From contig OY294067.1 in assembly GCA_958510875.1 (NCBI GenBank), forward strand, positions 102,530,010 through 102,594,009: 64,000 bases of DNA, in the 5' to 3' direction. The position numbers and the translations under genes are program-made. This DNA comes from Endomychus coccineus. Taxonomy: Eukaryota; Arthropoda; Insecta; Coleoptera; Endomychidae. Position 1 is the first letter of the stretch; each line of letters opens with the position of its first letter. The notes beneath the pieces are model-generated. The model was given only the letters and a program-made list of their open reading frames with translations, was not told where the DNA came from and did not search any database. Shown here in pieces: positions 46,747 to 58,329 of the stretch.

Positions 46747-47267
46747 ATGGTTGGCATTCGCAAATCTTGTAAGAAAAATAAAAACCCGCTAAGCCCAAAT
46801 AGGAGTTTTTTTAAGTAAGTTTTTTTATAATAAAATACGTATAATATAATAGAATCTATACATAACCTACGTGTTTGTTTATTTTTTTTTGTAGATTTAA
46901 AAAAGAGTGGTGCGAATTTTTTGATTTGCAAGAAAGTCAAATATCGAAGTCTTCTACAGTTTGTAGTGATCATTTTGAAGATAAATATATAACCAATACT
47001 GGTAATAGATATGTATTATCGTCAGATGCTAAGCCCACTATTAATAAAGCTGTAAAGAGGTACTGATATATATATATATATATACACAATCAATTTGCAA
47101 ACAATGTTACTATTATTTATTATTATATTTCTTGTTTTAGACGTAATTTTAATACAAATAAGACTTTGCCCGATACTTCAATTGATAATATGACTGATGT
47201 TGTTACGACAACTTTTTTTATTGTGTTACACACTTATACACATTTCCAATATATTTATTTAACATAA
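46747..47267 (+). CDS. THAP-type zinc-finger protein, three exons (putative)
   Basis: Exons 46747-46814, 46895-47059 and 47141-47267 join in frame (119 codons). Introns have GTAAGT...TTTTGTAG and GTACTG...TTGTTTTAG borders. Exon 1 encodes MVGIRKSCKKNKN and the start of the SFFKFKKEWCEFF block that spans the first junction, equivalent to 'SFH.FPk...r..W'. Exon 2 carries STVCSDHFEDKYI, the C-x2-H half of the THAP zinc site. In place of the usual first Cys (MVGC-x2-4-C) there is Ile (MVGIRKSC), so zinc binding is doubtful unless the single Cys compensates. The ATG was chosen because MVG is the usual THAP start. No transposase catalytic domain follows; the last exon is Asp/Thr-rich and ends in a hydrophobic tail. 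Known THAP proteins bind transposon ends; a repressor role is speculation. Confidence 0.7.
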
Positions 47268-47659
47268 TAAAATTATATTATGTTTTATAACTTAACATAA
47301 TTATCACTCTTGGGGATTGAAGTACGTATTACTTTTTCGATTCCACCTGGCATTTTTATTATAGGCATAAGTTTATATTTCATAAACTCTAAAACTTGTT
47401 ATACGATATTTCCTATGACTTTTCCAGAAATCAAAATTAAATCTACTCTCCTCACAGATCACCACTTAAATTAGAAACAAAATCAAGATATACGCATTCC
47501 GCATTGCTTTATATGTACGTAAACAAATAATCTGACAACTCGTCCGCCATACTGGAATGGTAAAGCAGATACCTAATTATCATTTCGGATCCCTATATTA
47601 CTTCTTCTGCTCCACAACTTTAAAAAGCGCGCCTATTTGATTGTAACAACTTCGGTGTA

Positions 47660-47799
47660 GAAGGGGAGACCGTGCGAGTGAGAGCGCACTACGAGCGTAC
47701 TACATGTGCGAGAAGGACAGAATGTCCGACAGGTTACCAGCGGCTCCCTATGCTTAACACACTACTTGTCTACTCTATACTAGACCTCGTTGGTACGTA
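47660..47799. repeat. THAP element, right terminal inverted repeat
   Basis: Reverse complement of the left end, with two short extra segments (around 47683-47694 and 47735-47757). Ends GACCTCGTTGGTACGTA. Confidence 0.85.
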
Positions 47800-47803
47800 T
47801 TTG

Positions 47804-48175
47804 CATAATAACCAATAATGATTGTTTATTGTACCTCCGTTAATTCTAGCCTAACCTAACCTAACTTTGTTGATATAGAATGCAAATATTGTTATCGCGC
47901 TGATCTTAACACTCTCATAATAACCAATTTTGATTATTCATTGTACCTCCTTTGTTTCTAACCTAACCTAACCTAACCTACTAAGCTAACTTTGTCAAAA
48001 TATAATGCAAATATTATAATCGCGCTAATCACAAAACTCTCATAATAACCAATAACGATTGTTCATTGTATCCCTTTGTTTATGAGCTAGCCTAACATGA
48101 AATGACCTAACCCAACCTAACTTTGTTGATATAGAATGGAAATATTGTGATTGCGCTAATCTTAACACTCTCATT
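47804..48175. repeat. Tandem repeat with CCTAA blocks, 3 units
   Basis: CATAATAACCAAT begins units at 47804, 47916 and 48041 (112- and 125-bp spacing). Each unit continues GATTGTTCATTGTACCTCC, then a block of CCTAA repeats (2 to 4 perfect or near-perfect), then ACTTTGTTGATATAGAATG and ATTGTGATCGCGCTAATC. CCTAA is the complement of TTAGG, the insect telomere repeat. The array abuts the THAP element directly. Confidence 0.88.
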
Positions 48176-50948
48176 CGAAGAATATTCTGCGAATTATATT
48201 GAAACACAGGACAGAATTAACGTAGTATGATTTTTTTACTGGGACAGTAAAGTCTCATGCCTGTGAGACGCGATCGTCCAACTCCTAGGATGGCTAGACA
48301 GCCTTTGAAGAGCGGTCACCTTTGGAGGGGGTAAAATGGTCCTTATGAGGACTAAGTATTTTGACCAATTGATGGGTCACCCTCCAAATTTAATCCAGAA
48401 TATAGAATATATTGAACTATGCGAATACATTTTTCGGACAAACCTTCGGTGTAAATTTTGAATTTTTTGAATATTGAATTCCGACTTGTGACCGGAATCT
48501 GATCTAACAGTTGATTCGTACAGTGAAATTTATAATAAAAACGAATTTCTCGAGAGCTAAATCACCAATAAACATAAAAGTTTTAGCGAAACCTGGATAA
48601 AGTGAAGGACTGGAGGACCCTCAATTCTAAGTTTGAGCGAGATGAAACCACTGAGTAACAACTTGCATCACTATCATCTATAGTCTAAAAAATCACGTGA
48701 ACTTTGTAAGGGGGTACAGGGGGGATTAGAATTTGTTAATGGTTCAAATTTATAGTGAACTCCAAATTTGATTGGGTATAATTTTGTTGGTTGTGATGTT
48801 GACTTAAGTGAAACTGTTAGTAAGTTTATTCTGAACAGTTCCCACAGAATCAATGTGTCTTGAAAGGTTCCGAACTATCTGATCATTTTGCTCTCTATTG
48901 AAATGATATTATCGCCAGGATAATTAAACTTCAAGAACAGTTCAGCACCAGTCGTTTTAGCGCAAAATTATCTTACTTTTCGTATAAACAACGCTAATAA
49001 CAATTGTTCTATGTACTCGTTATTGATTAATTACATATATTTTGAGTTTATTAAAGAATATTATTGAGATTACTAAATTGCATAATAACATAACATTCAT
49101 CTAGTTATAGTATTCAGTATAGCACATATATCTTAATATTTGTTTGAATTTGTAAATATTTACATGCAATAAACTTAACTAAATAAGTATCAATTTATTG
49201 TTTTTATATATTTCATTATAATATTATAATTGAAACATATACCACAAAATCGTAAAACTTAGTAGTGAAAAAAATAGTGGGATGAAAGACAAGAAATCAA
49301 AAGATACATTGTTGACGCTTTTGAATTAACAAACAAACTTTTAGTGGCACCACTGATTTGTTGTTGTATCGGTGCCAGTTCTGCATGTGGAGGAGTGAGA
49401 AGAGAAATTACTTTATATCGAACTAAAAATCTGTTAACGATTGTTTAAAAGCTGTATTTTTTAATTAAGTACAGGGGCTGGTCCAGTATATTAGAAAATA
49501 TATGGCGTTGAAGCGGCACACTGCTTGTGTTTTGTAGTTATTATCCCACCAACGGCATCTAATAGATCTTTTGAGATGCGAATCTATCTGGAAATAAGTT
49601 ACCTTGATAAAACGATCAAATTGACATTTCACCAACTATTAGTAAATAATGATGAATATCAGACATACCGAGTGGTCAGTAATTTCTATAAAGTCGTACT
49701 GTCGATAGCTGAGTAAATAGATTACATTGTGAACATACATTTCAAACTATACTCTCATCAATCATTTATCCAGATTTATGATACTCATATAATGTAACAA
49801 TCGTTTAGGAAAGTTGTCTTGGTAATAACTGCAATATTAAGGACTTAATTCATTTGTGATGAAAAAAAAATAATAAACACGAGCTTGCGTAAAATATTCC
49901 ACTTTTCGAATACTAAATCACAAGAGAAAAGGAAGGAATTGGGCCACTGGTAATGGTGTCGTATATTTGTGGGGATTCAACTGTCAGCAATATTGAAACA
50001 TAATGAAACCAACGTTCTTGTTCACACCTAACACCGAGAAATTTAAGATAACATGGATAATTGCACTATTTATTTTTATTTCCTTTCGTCTCACTTCCGC
50101 TGATTAGAAATAGCGTCAGGAATTTAATGAAAGTCCCTTGATAAATTTCCTTTTACTTCGTGGTTTCATTGTTAATTGGCATTGCTCTGAATTTCAATCA
50201 CATGTAATTGTTCAATTACAGGATAATATATTAATATTTTTCTTTGGTGGATTTAAGTCCAGTTTATTCATATAGTTTCCCTACGTGAGAATGGGTTACT
50301 TGTTGGCTCATTTGTCAAAACTGAAGGTAAATAAATCTCATGCAATTCGTGTAATAATTTCATCGACAGTGAAAAAGTTAAGTACATGACATTGTGATAT
50401 TGGTATTCCTGAATTATTGATATTTCAATGACAAAATTATTGCTTGCAATAAAATTCTCATTCCATAACAATACTGGAAAGGGGGATGAAAAAATAATAA
50501 ACTTTGTATAAAAGTAAATTTTTTATCGAGAGAACGAAATCCACCAATGGTTGTTTTCACGTTAATTTGACTCAATAATCGATATTGAATGATCTAAGCA
50601 CACTAGCAATCTTGAAACTTGTTATATGTATATGTGCACATTTTTTTTATAATACTTATTTTTATTATTTATTACCTTATTGGTAATTTTGATATTCTGT
50701 TTCTCTATTCCGACTATGAATGAAATATAAGACTTCTTTTTGGAGTCTATTTCTATCTTTTTCAAAAATTGTTATGTTAAATAGTATTTCCATGTAATTT
50801 AGAAAAGAATAGATGTGTGCATGAAATTCACTATTCAAATATCTGAGATGATGTTCTAGTATTAACATTTCAAAATAAGTACGATAATCATATGAATTAG
50901 TTTTTCGATGATTCACATTTCATTTCTATTTCTAACTATCAAGCTTAT
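48176..50948. other. No gene seen
   Basis: A GC-richer segment 48235-48380 (GCCTGTGAGACGCGATCG, CCTTTGGAGGGGG) is unexplained. Elsewhere AT-rich without recognisable frames. Confidence 0.45.
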
Positions 50949-51755
50949 AGTCCACTCATCCTGGAAAATTTTCTACAACAAAAAAATCCAAAAAATTCCA
51001 ATAGACTTTTTCAACGTATAAGGGGGTATTTTCGTGCGCTAAACACGATGATATGGTTCAAATTGAGCTACCGGATACGGAACATGCCGTAAATTATCGA
51101 TTTATGGCCATTTTTTGGCCATTTTCGGGTTTTTCGAAGATATAACAAAATTTATGCATTCTTATGAAAATAGTCAGGAGAGCAAAGTTGTAGTGCTTAT
51201 CAACATTCATCATCTGGTTCAAACTAGATGGCTCTAGCCTTCTTAGAACTCAAAATATGGCCATTTTAATGTGGCGAAAATGACCATTTTTGCGTTTTTC
51301 GAAGATGGGCCGAATCTATGCATTTTTATAGAAATATCCATAGGAGCAAAGTTAAAGTACTCAAAAATACCCTGGTCTAAACTAGATGGCGCTAGTGGTC
51401 ATGAAACTCAAAATAAGGCCGTTTTAGCTTCAAAAAAATTATAACTATTTGTCTTTTTTCACAATAGGACGAAACCTGCGTTTTTTTATTCATATAGTCA
51501 GAGGAACAAATTTATAGTAGTCAAAAATACCAGTAATCTGGTCCAAACTAGATGGCGCTAGCGGTCAAGAAACTCAAAATATGGCCGTTTTAGCGTTAAA
51601 AAAATAATAACTTTTTGGGTTTTTCGACAATAGGACAGAATCTATGCATTTTTTTGAAAAAGTAGTTATAGTAGGCGGAAATACCCATAATCTGGTTCAA
51701 ACTAGATAGCGCTAGTGGTCATAGAACTCAAAATATTGCCGTTTTAGTGTAATAC
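50949..51755. repeat. Left arm, ~160-bp modules
   Basis: AAACTAG(A)T(A)GCGCTAG lies at 51221, 51379, 51545 and 51699 (spacings 158, 166, 154). Each is followed by ACTCAAAATATGGCCGTTTTAG and a TTTTTCG.A.ATAGG.C.GAATCTATGCATTTTT segment. Confidence 0.85.
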
Positions 51756-52063
51756 ACGTGTTCACGTGTAAAATTTTTTCGGAAATTTATTTAACAAGTG
51801 TCTACGAAAATATTTTTAGTAGTTATTCATAGAAGTTGTTTTTATTAAAAAACATCATAGAAAAAATTTTGATCTTATTTTTAGTCTGAACAATTCTTCA
51901 GAAAAGTAAACACTACTGGTAATCAGGAAGTAAAAATAGGAACCAAAGTGAGTTTTTTCCCATGATAAATGTTTGTAATATAATATTATATCATAATATA
52001 TTTCCCAATTTCTGATATTTCGCTCGTTTCCTTTTTATCATTCCATCACTTCACAGGTCCAAG

Positions 52064-52780
52064 ATGGACAAGTGTCTACTTTGTTTGAAAGTCAGTTCAA
52101 GTGAGGTCATGTTCCTCGATGAATCAAAATTAGCGGCTATTACATCATCATCAATTGAACGCGAACTACAAGTTCATACGTGCCAAGCGTTTATTGAGGA
52201 TGGTCGAACAAAGGTTGTACATGAAAGGTGTCTAGAAATATTTGAAAATTCAGAATTATGCTGGCCACCAGATGACGAATCAGTAGAAGAGGGCCAAGAT
52301 GTTGATATGGAAAAATCAAACAATGGAACGGTACATATAATATATATTTATGTATACATAATTATTATAATTATTGTCCATATTAAAATTACCTAATCAA
52401 TTTATTAGATCGATGAGTCATTGTGCGCTGAAGACATTTCTATGAGTAGTATCTATGGGAAGGGCTCTTCTTCTATTTTATCGAACGACCCAAAGTTTTA
52501 ATGATGATGACGAACCGATACAAGGACCAAGTCAATTAGAGCGATCATCGTCAAGGTTTGAATTTGATAAGCTTTGTATAATATGCGCTAAAATGCTTCA
52601 GAAGGTTTCATTTCTGCGGAAGCAAAAAACACCAAAACAAAAGGAAAAAAGTTTGTAAATTCGTTAAAACAGAATATGTACTATATTCCCCGAACATGTT
52701 TATAGTTGATTCTGAATTAAAAGCGAAACTTCATGAGAAAAAAATGACTGATATAAGAGCTAGATATCATCTACAGTTAT
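52064..52780 (+). pseudogene. Zinc-finger-like transposon gene (two CxxC modules), broken
   Basis: Exon 1 (52064-52330) encodes MDKCLLCLKVSSSEVMF, then QVHTCQAFIEDG and KVVHERCLEIF. The C-x2-C plus H-x3-C set suggests one zinc-binding module, followed by an acidic stretch (DDESVEEGQDVDME). A GTACAT...ATTAG intron of ~80 bp would join to IDESLCAEDISMSS. One frameshift later comes FNDDDEPIQGPSQLERSSSRFEFDKLCIICAKM (in part), a second CxxC module. After another shift, KFVKTEYVLYSPN and KMTDIRARYHL resemble the 'A..r.D..a..YH..C' end of such modules, but the right arm of the element cuts in before the last Cys. Proteins with paired CxxC...H..C modules of this sort occur in transposons, but I cannot name the family. 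Confidence 0.55.
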
Positions 52781-52784
52781 TATT

Positions 52785-53410
52785 TTTTTGACGCTAAAAC
52801 TGCCATATTTTGAGTTTAATGACCGCTAGCGCCATCTAGTTTGGACCAGATTACTGGTATTTTTGACTATTATAAATTTGTTCCTCTGACTATATGCATA
52901 AAAATACGCAGGTTTTGTCCTATTCTGAAAAAAGACAAATAATTACAATTTTTTTTACGCTAAAACGGCCATATCTAGTTTGGACCAGATTACGGGTATT
53001 TTAGACTACTATAACTTTTCTCCCCCAACTATTTGCGTAGAAATGCATAGATTCGGCCCTATCTTCGAAAAACGCAAAAATGGTCATTTTCGCCACATTA
53101 AAATGGCCATATTTTGAGTTCTAAGAACGCTAGCGCCATCTAGTTTGAACCAGATGATGAGTGTTGATAATCACTACAACTTTGCTCTCCAGACTGTTTT
53201 CATAAAAATGCATAGATTTTGTTATATCTTCGAAAAAACCGAAAATAGTCGAAAAATGGCCATAAATCGACGATTTGCGGCATGTTCCGTATACGGTAGC
53301 TCAATTTGGGCCATACCATCGTGTTTTATGCTCATCGAAATACCCCCTTATACGTTGAAAAGGGCCATTGGAATTTTTTGGACCTAAATTTTTGCCAGGA
53401 TGACTGGACT
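52785..53410. repeat. Right arm of the long-TIR element
   Basis: Inverted relative to 50949-51615. About three ~160-bp modules, with the middle one lacking part of the GGCGCTAG segment. Confidence 0.85.
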
Positions 53411-54389
53411 TTAAAGATAATTTTATAAATTAAGCAGAAAAGTTACAATGTCAGACACCACATATCTTTTGAAGGTTCTTGAATAAAATAGACATAAGAA
53501 AATGATATTTCAAAATATCTGAATTTGATTATGTTTGAATCAGATTATTATAAAGTTTTGAAAGATTGGAATGAATTTTGTCATTAGCCTAATTGTTTTC
53601 CTCAAATCGGATATTTTCTAATATCAAACGTTTAGTATTATTCTTTTCAAAATCAAAAATATGTATATAGTCAGAATTGCGATGTTTATTGAGTTCAATG
53701 AATAAATTTTTGTTTGTCTTTTCAATTTTTATCGATGTATTGTGAAGATTAGCCGATGCACACTTTCTTGCCATCTTTAGAAAGGATGGAATATAATGAC
53801 TGGTTCATTTTTTCAAGAGGTAAGCTACTTTTCAATTTTGCAGAAGGTCTTTTCTAGAAGATATAGGAATTTCAATTCTGATATAGCTGAAAAATATAAA
53901 AGAATGTTATCATAAATCTAATAAATACAGTTATTGAACTAAGTTCTCTTGAACTAAAAGCTATATCAATTGAAAAACCAAAAGAAACTACAGTGAAGAA
54001 TTGGTCGATTGTATAACTAAGGATAAAAATTATAAATTCCTACTCGATAATCTACTAAAACGAGAACCATTATCAGAGGAATAGAAGAAAAACATCATCA
54101 TTGTTAATACATTATTACCATTTATATGGTCTTTCGGAAAAAATGAGTAATATAGTAAAACCTCATGCTGGTTGTACAGCGGGTTTATTACTAGTACACT
54201 AATATTTTCTTCAAAAACAAAGAATGTATCGAAACTACTTCCTAAATTGATTTGATTTTCAACTTTTAGTGAATTTAGAAGATTCCTCCACCATCGCTGT
54301 GAATTATAAATAACCTGCCAACAATCACCCCCAAGAGTTATGGTATACAAGAATGGTTAAGAAGAAACATTATGATAACCCCTTGATAC
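53411..54389. other. No gene assigned
   Basis: AT-rich with a minus-strand frame 54030-54350 (GGDCWQVIYNSQRWWRN) that is not recognised. May be the upstream part of dispersed repeat B. Confidence 0.4.
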
Positions 54390-54960
54390 CATAATCGTTG
54401 ATCTTGTTAAAAATGAAAAGGTCGCAACTAGTATAAGTAGAAAATAGGAAGCTGAAAAATATGGCCGACGAAGTGCCTTATCATTATTTTTCACCACATT
54501 GAACACATATGGGTTGTAACTGGAAACTATTGGAAGGATCACGTTAGGACATATGGTAGTTCGAAGAAAAAAGCAGTGGCTATATGGAAAGAGGCTAGGA
54601 AAACAACACCAGAAATATGGGCAAATACTATTCGACATACAGATAAACTGAATAATTATGTTATTGCTAACATGCAACTTCTAAGGAATTATAGTGCGCA
54701 ATGCAGTATTATTCATTATTTTGCTGTGCTTGTTCAATAACCTCAAGTTACAACAGCAATTTCAATTCTGACAACTGAAAAATCAATATAAATACATATT
54801 AACAATTTAAAGCTATATGTTCCCTCTTCTGGAGTTCAAATTTCTCATACCTGTGCTTAAAACTCTTAGTTATCAGTATAGTTTTATTTAAACATCGTTT
54901 ATGAAGCTCATATAAAATATGTGCAATACATAACCGCAATGAATTCTTCTTACTTCCACT
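54390..54960. repeat. Dispersed repeat, copy B
   Basis: Partner of 3560-4120 (copy A). It is more open than copy A on the minus strand (106-codon frame 54357-54677, with hydrophobic stretches), but the other copy is not open in that frame and no known domain is seen. Confidence 0.55.
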
Positions 54961-57900
54961 CGGTCTTCGTTGAACTAAAAAGTGAACTCAATACCGCAGG
55001 TAAAGTGTATTTATTTGGTGCCACAAAAGTAAGTAAGCTCTTCATTTTATAGTATGTTAAGCAAAATTTATCCATGTCAATATCAATAAGACAACCGAAA
55101 ATAAAATACACGTCCACATGATCAAAGATGATTAATGTGAAAGATAATCTTCCAACTTGTACGGATTCTACTTGAATATTTGTTGACATATTTATATTAC
55201 TAAAATAGTGATATTGACATTATCAAAAGTAGATTTGGAAATCGTGCGTTGATTTAAAAATTTTGATACTCTGGTATTTTGAGTGTTTATTTCCTTGAAT
55301 AATGAAGCTTACTTTGACATCACAAGATGGACTGATGATATTGACTTGAAGCTAAAAGTTAATTTTCGATATCTTTATCTGAATATATCAGGTGTATGAT
55401 AAGTTCTAATTCAATAATCGAAAGCGAACTCTCAATAAGCATTTTGAAACCTTCTTCAATCTTCTTAAAAATACTTCCTTTTGCCATTCAATGTCTTTCC
55501 GTCATTTAATACCAAAATATATATTTTTGGTACTATTGATTTTGGTTCCGATGCAATCCGAACCAGTATTATTATTCATACATTTGGTAATAACTACAAC
55601 AGCTTGTGAATTACATTTATAATTACAAGTAACTTATTATATTTCATATAATAGGTAAAGAACTTTTGAATTTGTTTGTAACACAGTTTATTGTATCAAA
55701 TCCAAAAACTATGAAAACTTGCTCAACCTAACAAAAAAGCCGCAAAACAAAATGTCGTAGCATTGTTACTTACCATGTTTTGTATTCTTTTATTACTAGT
55801 CACTTGTATGAGAAATATAATTGATATCAAATATGAAACTGAGGTCATCATTTATTTTTCTAAATATAATAATCAATAGACATACACAACAATTCTTGGG
55901 GAAAGTCGATGATTCCAAGGCCTGTTCCTATTACTAGTGTATTATAACACCATTACGTATAGGGAACATCAAGGGAAGACATCACAGTTGAACACATGTT
56001 TATACTTTGAATTATTGACAAGAAAAAGTTCACATTCACATACTATATTCCAAAGGGAGTAATAGTTATCGGAAGATGAAATAGGTGTCTCCAGTTGTCG
56101 TTTTTCCTCTCGGTGTGCATGTACGAGTATGATATTTTATCCCCTACCAAAATACCAACATACTGTTCCAGTTTTGACAGTTTTGATGTCCATTTTCTCG
56201 ATATGTGGATTCATTTGTAGATGTGCTTTATCAATATTATCTCAGTAGAATATCATTTCACTGCAATCAGAAACTGAGTTGATGAAGTTTACGTCAGTAA
56301 ATACATCAAAGACGATTCTGTATATTAGTAATATTGTTGAAGATATAGAAGCGTCGTTGAGGAGTTTATTGATGTCAAGCTGTATATAAGTTTCAATATA
56401 GAGATGGTTCTACAGTGCTCGATGAATTGGTGAACCTTCGGAAGTGAACATAGGTATTATATTCATAATATAATGTCTTGTTACTATTCACAGATCAATA
56501 TTTTCTAATATTGGACAGAGAGAGGTATACGCTTTCGAATATTCATAACAAACTTCGTTACTGAAATATCCTTCTCATTATATTGAATTTGATGCTTTTA
56601 TATGAAGTAGGTATTCATAGTTCTATTAAATTTTCACATTAGTATCATATCAATAGTTGGGAAAATAACGACATTTCTAGCTCATTATGCTTTGCAAGTG
56701 GAATGTGGAACATTTTTTTCCATTCGCTATACATACTCAAAATCAACTGGTAATGATAAGTACGATATTTAACTGAGTAATTTCATATATGATACATCAT
56801 TAAGATTCTTTCAGATCTTCCTAAAGCTCAAAAAAATTGCTTATACAATTGAACGGAAGATAGAGCTATTAGAACCATTGGAAATTTGAAGTAACCACAT
56901 GAAATCATCTCAGTGTATGATGACCAAGTAATTCTGATTTATCCATAACTGGCTGAAGTATTCACATAATGTAATTATCTCCTAAGATATTTTACCGCAT
57001 CATATGTGAATACTATAGAAAGTGTCCAAGGTAAGGATATAAATCATAAAGTTTTATGCATATGTGAGAAAAGTTGCGTAACCAAAAGGTCATTCATATG
57101 GAAGTATGAAATTTCCAATATCACTACTGATGTTCAATTGATTAAAAAAAGAAGAATGTCATGATTTCTCATTCAATTTCATCTAGTACGATGAAAAATT
57201 TTGATATTCTCACTTAAGCTTAATAACAATTCTAATCATTTTTATTCCAATCTACTTCGGTCATAAATCTATTTTTAATTTCAATTATTATTATATTTTT
57301 ATTCATATATGACAAAATGTCATAATTCCTCTTTTAATTCAATTAATTAATAATTTTTATTCATCTGTAGTCATGGGGCATCAACCCATCAACATGAGCC
57401 TCAGGTAATTATATATGTTGAATAAATATCGTTAATAAAAATATTATAATCATAAATACATGCAGAATCTTTATTCAAAAATATACTGAAATTGAAGCCA
57501 GAGGTATCAAAAGAAAGTTACAATAAAATTTCTTTCATCATGAAATATTAAAAGAATCCAAATAATCATTTCCATGAGTACGAACCATTGTTACTAAGAT
57601 ATACATACACCTTCACAAACTCTTATAGGAATGGAAATTGTACAAAAATGGAATGATTGCATCCTCTTGAAAAATTAAATAAAAGCATGAATGAAGTCAA
57701 AATAATAAATTTTCAATAATATTGGAATTAAATGATCAAGTTTGAATGTGATCTCTGCATATCTATTAATTTATTAATTCCAATGAAAAATTTAATTTTT
57801 TCTAACCCTATTACAATTGAAATTAAAAAACTTATTTAAACCATTTTAGTTTCTCTTGATTTCAGAATATTAAACTATAATTCTTAATATTCTTGTATTT

Positions 57901-58243
57901 TCATCATAATTACAATTGAAGGAATATTAATCTTATTTATCTGCAACATGAAGAACGGGTCATTCATATGGAAGTAGGTACTGAATTTCATGTTACACAT
58001 TTCAATTTTACTTTTCTTCAATGAAAAATGTCTGATGTTCCGTTTCCGATCAAACATAATCGACTTTTTTAAATACAAATTTTTAAGTATTTTTTATTCT
58101 ACATTGATTGATGTGTAACATATGATGGTTCAATTACGTTTCAGATCAGTTTCAGAACTAATTAGGACCTTTGGAAAATAATTTCTATTCACGATCCTTC
58201 CTGCATTAGAGAAAAATGAGTAAAATTGATCATTCTAATATTT
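54961..58243. other. No gene seen
   Basis: AT-rich. Weak repetition of a TCATTCATATGGAAGTA motif (57089, 57960) and of ATTTTTATTCAT phrases at 57240-57370. No frame with a recognisable domain. Confidence 0.45.
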
Positions 58244-58320
58244 TTTTCATACTTTGACTACACGCGGGGAAACCTATAATGTTCGAAGAACATCGTGTAA
58301 GCCAGCGGTGGAATATTGGC
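58244..58320 (+). repeat. Short dispersed repeat next to the LINE
   Basis: Near copy of 4571-4645 in inverse orientation (CCTATAATGTTCGAAGAACA, AGCCAGCGGTGGAAT). It sits at the 3' end of the minus-strand LINE, so it may be a target or a tail-derived sequence. Confidence 0.55.
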
Positions 58321-58329
58321 AGAGGAGAT

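Larger units (their letters stand above)
46543..47799. mobile_element. THAP mini-element with terminal inverted repeats, ~1.26 kb
   Basis: The left end 46543-46655 and right end 47660-47799 are inverted. Landmarks are TACGTAYCAACGAGGTC, ACTAGAGTAGACAA, TGTCGGACATTCTGTCCTTC and GCGCTCTCACTCGCACG. The right end carries ~35 extra bases in two small insertions. The only gene between them is a spliced THAP-type frame. THAP domains are the DNA-binding part of P-type transposases, so the natural reading is an internally deleted P-like element that kept its DNA-binding exons. I found no 8-bp target duplication, and other THAP-bearing superfamilies remain possible. Confidence 0.8.
50949..53410. mobile_element. 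Long-TIR element with repeat-built arms and an internal CxxC gene
   Basis: AGTCCACTCATCCTGG at 50949 and its reverse complement CCAGGATGACTGGACT ending at 53410 mark the ends. The arms (left ~50949-51615, extending with extra units to ~51755; right ~52785-53410) are inverted copies at high similarity. Landmarks are CAACGTATAAGGGGGTATTT, GAGCTACCG, GAACATGCCG, CATCATCTGGTTCAAACTAGATGG and CGAAAATGACCATTTTTGCG. Each arm is built of ~160-bp modules carrying AAACTAGATGGCGCTAG. About 1 kb between the arms holds a broken zinc-finger-like gene. No transposase and no clear target duplication. The layout again is foldback-like. Confidence 0.85.
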
